Assembly (NCBI GenBank): GCA_013695295.1
Contig: JACDAS010000047.1
Location: 1 to 6,151, forward strand
Direction: 5' to 3'
Length of the DNA stretch: 6,151 nt
From: Actinomycetota bacterium
Lineage (GTDB): Bacteria > Actinomycetota > Thermoleophilia > Gaiellales > Gaiellaceae
Shown piece by piece: positions 3,486 through 6,151 of this stretch (position 1 is its first letter; each line of letters starts with the position of its first letter). Below the pieces are notes generated by a model, which was given only the letters and a program-made list of their open reading frames with translations, did not search any database and was not told the origin of the DNA. Position numbers and translations under genes: made by a program.

Positions 3486-6151
3486 CTAGGGAACGGGTAC
3501 GGCGGTCACGACGACGTTCTCGCGATACCGGCCGATCGCCTCATCGAAGGGGCCCCCGCAGGTGACAAGCACGAGCCTCGCGGCGCCCCGCTGGGAATAC
3601 ACGCTCGTCGGCAGCAGGCTCTTCGGGTAGTTCCGCACGGACACGACGCGGTAGGCGAACGAGCGGCCGTTCGCCGTCGTCACCCGGACCCGATCGCCGA
3701 TCTTTGCCTCGTGCAGCCGGAAGAACGCCCCCGGGCCGGCCCGGGCGCTGTCGACGTGGCCGCTGATCAGGATCGACCCCGAGCGTGCGCCCGGGGCCAT
3801 CCCGTCGCGCCACCAGCCCGTGCGCCCGATGGTTGGCGGCACGCCGAGCGCGCCCTTCGCGATGTCGATCCCGACGGGCGAGACCGGCGCGTCGACGGCG
3901 ATCGACTCGACGCGGACCCGTACCGGCGCGAGACCCCCGGCGCCGGGGTTCGCCACCGTCCGCCCCGCCTCCCCGCGGCCGGTGAGGATCAGTGGGGCGG
4001 AGAGCGCAGTCTCCGCCGTCAACCCGCATGCGGTCTCCACCTCGGCGACTGCAGCAGAGGCCACGAGGCGCTCGCGGTAGGTGTAGAACCCCGCTCGGGC
4101 AACCTCCACCCCGGGCGACCTGATCTCGCCGTCCCCCCGGGCGTAGACCCGGCCGCGCCAGAAGGGCGCGCGGTCGCAGCGGATGGCGCTCCGGGAGGCG
4201 AACGGGCCGTGCAGCTCGACGTCGATCGCGGCGGCCGTGCGGCCGAGGCCGGTGACCCGGATCCGGTCGAAGATGTGGGATCCGCGTCGCACGACCTCGC
4301 CCGAGACGACGGTCGTCACCGCGGGCGCAGCCTGCGCGAACGTCGTCTCCGAGGCCTCTCCGCACCGTGTGGTGGCTGCGGCGCTCACGGGGCTCCCGGC
4401 GATCGACTCCTGGTAGGTGTAGTGCCCGGCGCGCTCGAGCACGACGGGCGGCGTCGTGTACGTGCCGTCACCGGTGGCGACGAACGAGCCGATCCAGTAG
4501 GGCTTGCCCGAGCAGCGGATGCCGTCGGCCCGGGCGAAGGGGCCCCAGAGGACGACCCGGACCGGCACGCTCAGTGCGCCGAGCCCGCTGACGACGACCG
4601 TGTCCCTGATTCGCGCGCCGGGGCGAGTCGTCTGCGCGCTCACCTTCGTCCGGAGCTGCGGCTTCCCGATCACGACCGTCGTCTCCGCCGCCTCTGCGCA
4701 GGGGGTCTGCGTCGCCCGAACGAACCCGGCCGCGTCGATCCGCTCCCGGTAGGCGTAGAAGCCCGGGACGGTCAGCGTGACGGGCGCAGTCGTGTACTCG
4801 CCGTCGCCTTCGACCGCGAGCGACCCCGTCCAAACGGGCTTCGCGTCGCAGACGATCGCCTCGCTGGTCGCGAACGGCCCGTGCAGCTCGGCGTGGACGG
4901 TCGCCCGCTGCCCCGCGAGCCCCTCGACGAGAACGCGGTCGCTGACCTCGGTGCCCGGCTCGACCCGGGCCGCGCTGACGATCGTCCGCACCCGCGGTGC
5001 CGCCTCGACCACGAAGCTCTCCGAAGGCGCCCGGCACGGAGTGGTGAGGCCGATGTGGACCGCGTCCCCTGGGACGACCTCCTCGTAGGTGTACCAGCCA
5101 ACCTGGTCGAAGGTCGCAGGCGGCGTCGCGAAGACCCCCGGGCCCGCCGCGGTGAAGGAGCCTCGCCAGGCCGGCTTGCCGTCGCAACGAATCGCCGCCT
5201 CCGACGGGAAGGGGCCGTAGATCCGCACGGACACGCTCGCCCTCCAGCTCGGCAGCGCCCCGGAGATCGTCACCCGGTCCCGGCTCGGCTCGCCGACCGC
5301 GACACGATCCGGAACGGCGGCCGTCGACACCGTGATCCGGGCCTTCGCGACCGGCGCCGTGACCACGGCCGCCACCGTCTGCGATCCGGGCGCGACCAGA
5401 CGCTGGCCGTTCCGGGCCGCCGCCGGCACGGAGGGTCGGAAGACCCTCGGCAGGGTCGACGGAACCGGCTCGGTGGTGACCGACAGGCGCAGCGCCGCGG
5501 CAGTGGGCGTGAACGGAACGCGCGCGACCCCCGCCTCGTTCGTCTGCACCGACTCGAGCACCTGGGCGCTCCCTGAGGCGAGCGCAAGCCGGAGGTTCGG
5601 GACCGGTTCGCCCGTGGCCGAGAGCACGCGGACGGTCGCGGTCGCGGCACGTCCGGCGCGCAGCTGCCCGACGACCCTGGACTCGATCCGGTAGGGGCCG
5701 TGAAGCCGCGCCGACTCGGCCGCGATGCGCCGGTAGATGGAGACGACCCCGGGCCCGAGCGCGACCGGATCGACCTCGCCCGGGCGAGCGTCGCCCATCA
5801 GCGAGTGGACGTAGAGCATCACCGCCGCCTGCTGGTCGGGGTTCGTACTCCGGCCGTACTGCCACACCGCGTAGGCGAGGCGCCGCTGGCTCTCGAGGGG
5901 CACGAACTCGTTCTCTCGGTTGCGCAGAGCCCCCTCCACCTCCCGGAAGTCGTAGGAAGCCGACGGGTACCAGAAGCGAAGGTCGATGCAGAATGTGCGG
6001 GCCTCGCCCGGCACGGCGCCGCGAAAGTCGCCGAACCACCGGATGCCGTAGCGATACGTCTTGTAGTAGCCGATGCCGAGCGTGCCGCAGATGTTCCGGC
6101 CCTCCCGGGAGCAGGGATCGTCGGAGTTCGGCGGCTCGGCCCCGAGCGAGG
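3486..6151 (-). CDS. Multidomain surface adhesin with C-terminal class F-type sortase domain (5' end outside window)
   Basis: The frame stays open from TAG at 3486-3488 to the right edge, giving 887 visible residues and no start; the GTG at 6014 is internal, since 45 good in-frame residues precede it. Domains in order, in visible-residue numbering: 1-150, probable TQXA-type thioester domain with C54 (FCIDLRFW) and Q106 (DQQAAV); 155-235, Big_1-like Ig domain (VLSATGEPVPN); 270-720, four tandem repeats of about 112 residues with paired Cys; 740-887, sortase domain with H798 (SGHVDS), C864 (LVTCGGPFD) and R874/R876 (GRYREN). A thioester head would bind host or environmental surfaces covalently, the repeats would be a stalk, and the sortase would be a cysteine transpeptidase outside the membrane. 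The protein ends at the sortase, with no LPXTG motif or C-terminal membrane segment. The sortase, Cys/Trp repeats and Ig fold are clear; the thioester call is by pattern. The fusion architecture is unusual to my knowledge. Confidence 0.85.
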   Translation of the reverse strand, partial: SLGAEPPNSDDPCSREGRNICGTLGIGYYKTYRYGIRWFGDFRGAVPGEARTFCIDLRFWYPSASYDFREVEGALRNRENEFVPLESQRRLAYAVWQYGRSTNPDQQAAVMLYVHSLMGDARPGEVDPVALGPGVVSIYRRIAAESARLHGPYRIESRVVGQLRAGRAATATVRVLSATGEPVPNLRLALASGSAQVLESVQTNEAGVARVPFTPTAAALRLSVTTEPVPSTLPRVFRPSVPAAARNGQRLVAPGSQTVAAVVTAPVAKARITVSTAAVPDRVAVGEPSRDRVTISGALPSWRASVSVRIYGPFPSEAAIRCDGKPAWRGSFTAAGPGVFATPPATFDQVGWYTYEEVVPGDAVHIGLTTPCRAPSESFVVEAAPRVRTIVSAARVEPGTEVSDRVLVEGLAGQRATVHAELHGPFATSEAIVCDAKPVWTGSLAVEGDGEYTTAPVTLTVPGFYAYRERIDAAGFVRATQTPCAEAAETTVVIGKPQLRTKVSAQTTRPGARIRDTVVVSGLGALSVPVRVVLWGPFARADGIRCSGKPYWIGSFVATGDGTYTTPPVVLERAGHYTYQESIAGSPVSAAATTRCGEASETTFAQAAPAVTTVVSGEVVRRGSHIFDRIRVTGLGRTAAAIDVELHGPFASRSAIRCDRAPFWRGRVYARGDGEIRSPGVEVARAGFYTYRERLVASAAVAEVETACGLTAETALSAPLILTGRGEAGRTVANPGAGGLAPVRVRVESIAVDAPVSPVGIDIAKGALGVPPTIGRTGWWRDGMAPGARSGSILISGHVDSARAGPGAFFRLHEAKIGDRVRVTTANGRSFAYRVVSVRNYPKSLLPTSVYSQRGAARLVLVTCGGPFDEAIGRYRENVVVTAVPVP
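3489..3932 (-). other. Sortase domain (class F-like) at the C-terminus of the surface protein
   Basis: The domain starts near LAPVRVRVESIAVDAPV, the usual first strand of sortases (basic residues, then a hydrophobic I/V pattern). The catalytic histidine is in SGHVDS (codon 3756-3758), the nucleophilic cysteine in LVTCGGPFD (codon 3558-3560), and the arginine in GRYREN (codons 3528-3530 and 3522-3524). The TCGGxFD form and the following N-V-V-V strand fit class F, the actinobacterial group, better than classes A-E. All three catalytic residues are present and the domain is full length (about 147 residues), so it should be active. Sortases normally stand alone behind an N-terminal membrane anchor; here the domain is fused behind Ig-like repeats. 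Confidence 0.9.
3990..5342 (-). repeat. Four tandem ~112-residue Ig-like repeats with paired cysteines
   Basis: The repeat units lie at about 4995-5342, 4659-4994, 4323-4658 and 3990-4322 (first to fourth in the protein). Each has the pattern D-x-V/I-x-V-x-G, a GPF turn, I-x-C, P-x-W-x-G, Y-x-Y-x-E, then a second Cys and a final E. The two cysteines are 50 residues apart in all four units, and corresponding Cys, Trp and Glu recur every 112 residues exactly. One disulfide per unit is therefore likely, giving a rigid stalk. The YxYxE strand recalls the VaFE motif of Gram-positive surface repeats, which carry intramolecular covalent bonds; I infer only similarity. Near-identical DNA at 4201 and 4873 (672 = 2 x 336 bases apart) shows the duplication at base level. 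Confidence 0.88.
5697..6151 (-). other. Probable thioester (TQXA-type) adhesin domain, cut by the right edge
   Basis: The segment has CGTLGIGYYKTY, an aromatic-rich strand, then FCIDLRFW with a cysteine (codon 5988-5990), a helical part (LAYAVWQYG), and NPDQQAAVMLYVHSLMGD, where Q (codon 5832-5834) sits where TQXA domains have their glutamine. In that family Cys and Gln form an internal thioester that reacts with amines on a target. The order Cys-then-QxA about 50 residues later, the Y/L-rich helix and the following Big_1-like Ig domain agree with actinobacterial members. D replaces T of TQXA. The head sits at or near the N-terminus, whose signal peptide must lie beyond 6151. Confidence 0.6.

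Noticed and set aside
3456..5576. A 706-codon open frame on the plus strand, opposite the surface protein
   Set aside because: Its translation is very rich in Arg, Gly, Asp and Pro with no motif. It mirrors the GC-rich codons of the minus-strand gene, whose repeats and catalytic motifs are clear.
4468..6039. A 523-codon minus-strand frame overlapping the surface protein
   Set aside because: Arg/Gly-rich translation without domains; the neighbouring frame carries the sortase, repeats and thioester-like motifs.
1..6151. CRISPR array, insertion sequence or transposase
   Set aside because: No regularly spaced near-identical short repeats and no transposase motifs were seen; the only long repeats are the protein-coding units of the surface protein.

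Overview
The window is high-GC bacterial DNA. Hand-counted lines run about 62-83% G+C through the main genes. It is most likely from an actinobacterium, and I would guess class Thermoleophilia (Solirubrobacterales or Gaiellales). The guess rests on the GC, tRNA genes without an encoded CCA end, a class F-type sortase domain, and an S8 peptidase whose C-terminal Ig-like domain is of a style I associate with secreted proteins of that group. The taxon is an inference; nothing in the window proves it.

From about 520 to the right edge, everything points left (minus strand). In transcription order: (1) a very large secreted surface protein, cut by the right edge, combining a probable thioester adhesin head, a Big_1-like Ig domain, four tandem 112-residue Cys-pair repeats and a C-terminal sortase domain; (2) a short intergenic region with a terminator-like hairpin, then a promoter and a good ribosome binding site; (3) an exported subtilisin-family peptidase; (4) four bases further on, a HAD phosphatase whose frame is broken at a six-base homopolymer; (5) tRNA-His(GUG) and (6) tRNA-Arg(UCG), ten bases apart.

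The first ~520 bases differ. They hold the plus-strand 3' end of an unrecognised gene, then about 330 bases with no supportable gene. This stretch is poorer in GC (116/180 in bases 1-180, 168/280 in bases 241-520) and stops exactly at the 3' end of tRNA-Arg. That is the classic layout of an integrated element or genomic island inserted at a tRNA 3' end, but no integrase and no second att copy are visible.

The best candidate for something unusual is the fusion of a probable covalent adhesin (thioester head, disulfide-type Ig stalk) with its own sortase in one polypeptide. It has no LPXTG-type sorting signal or C-terminal membrane segment in the visible part. The neighbouring exported S8 peptidase may work in the same cell-envelope compartment, but the hairpin between the genes argues that the two are transcribed separately.
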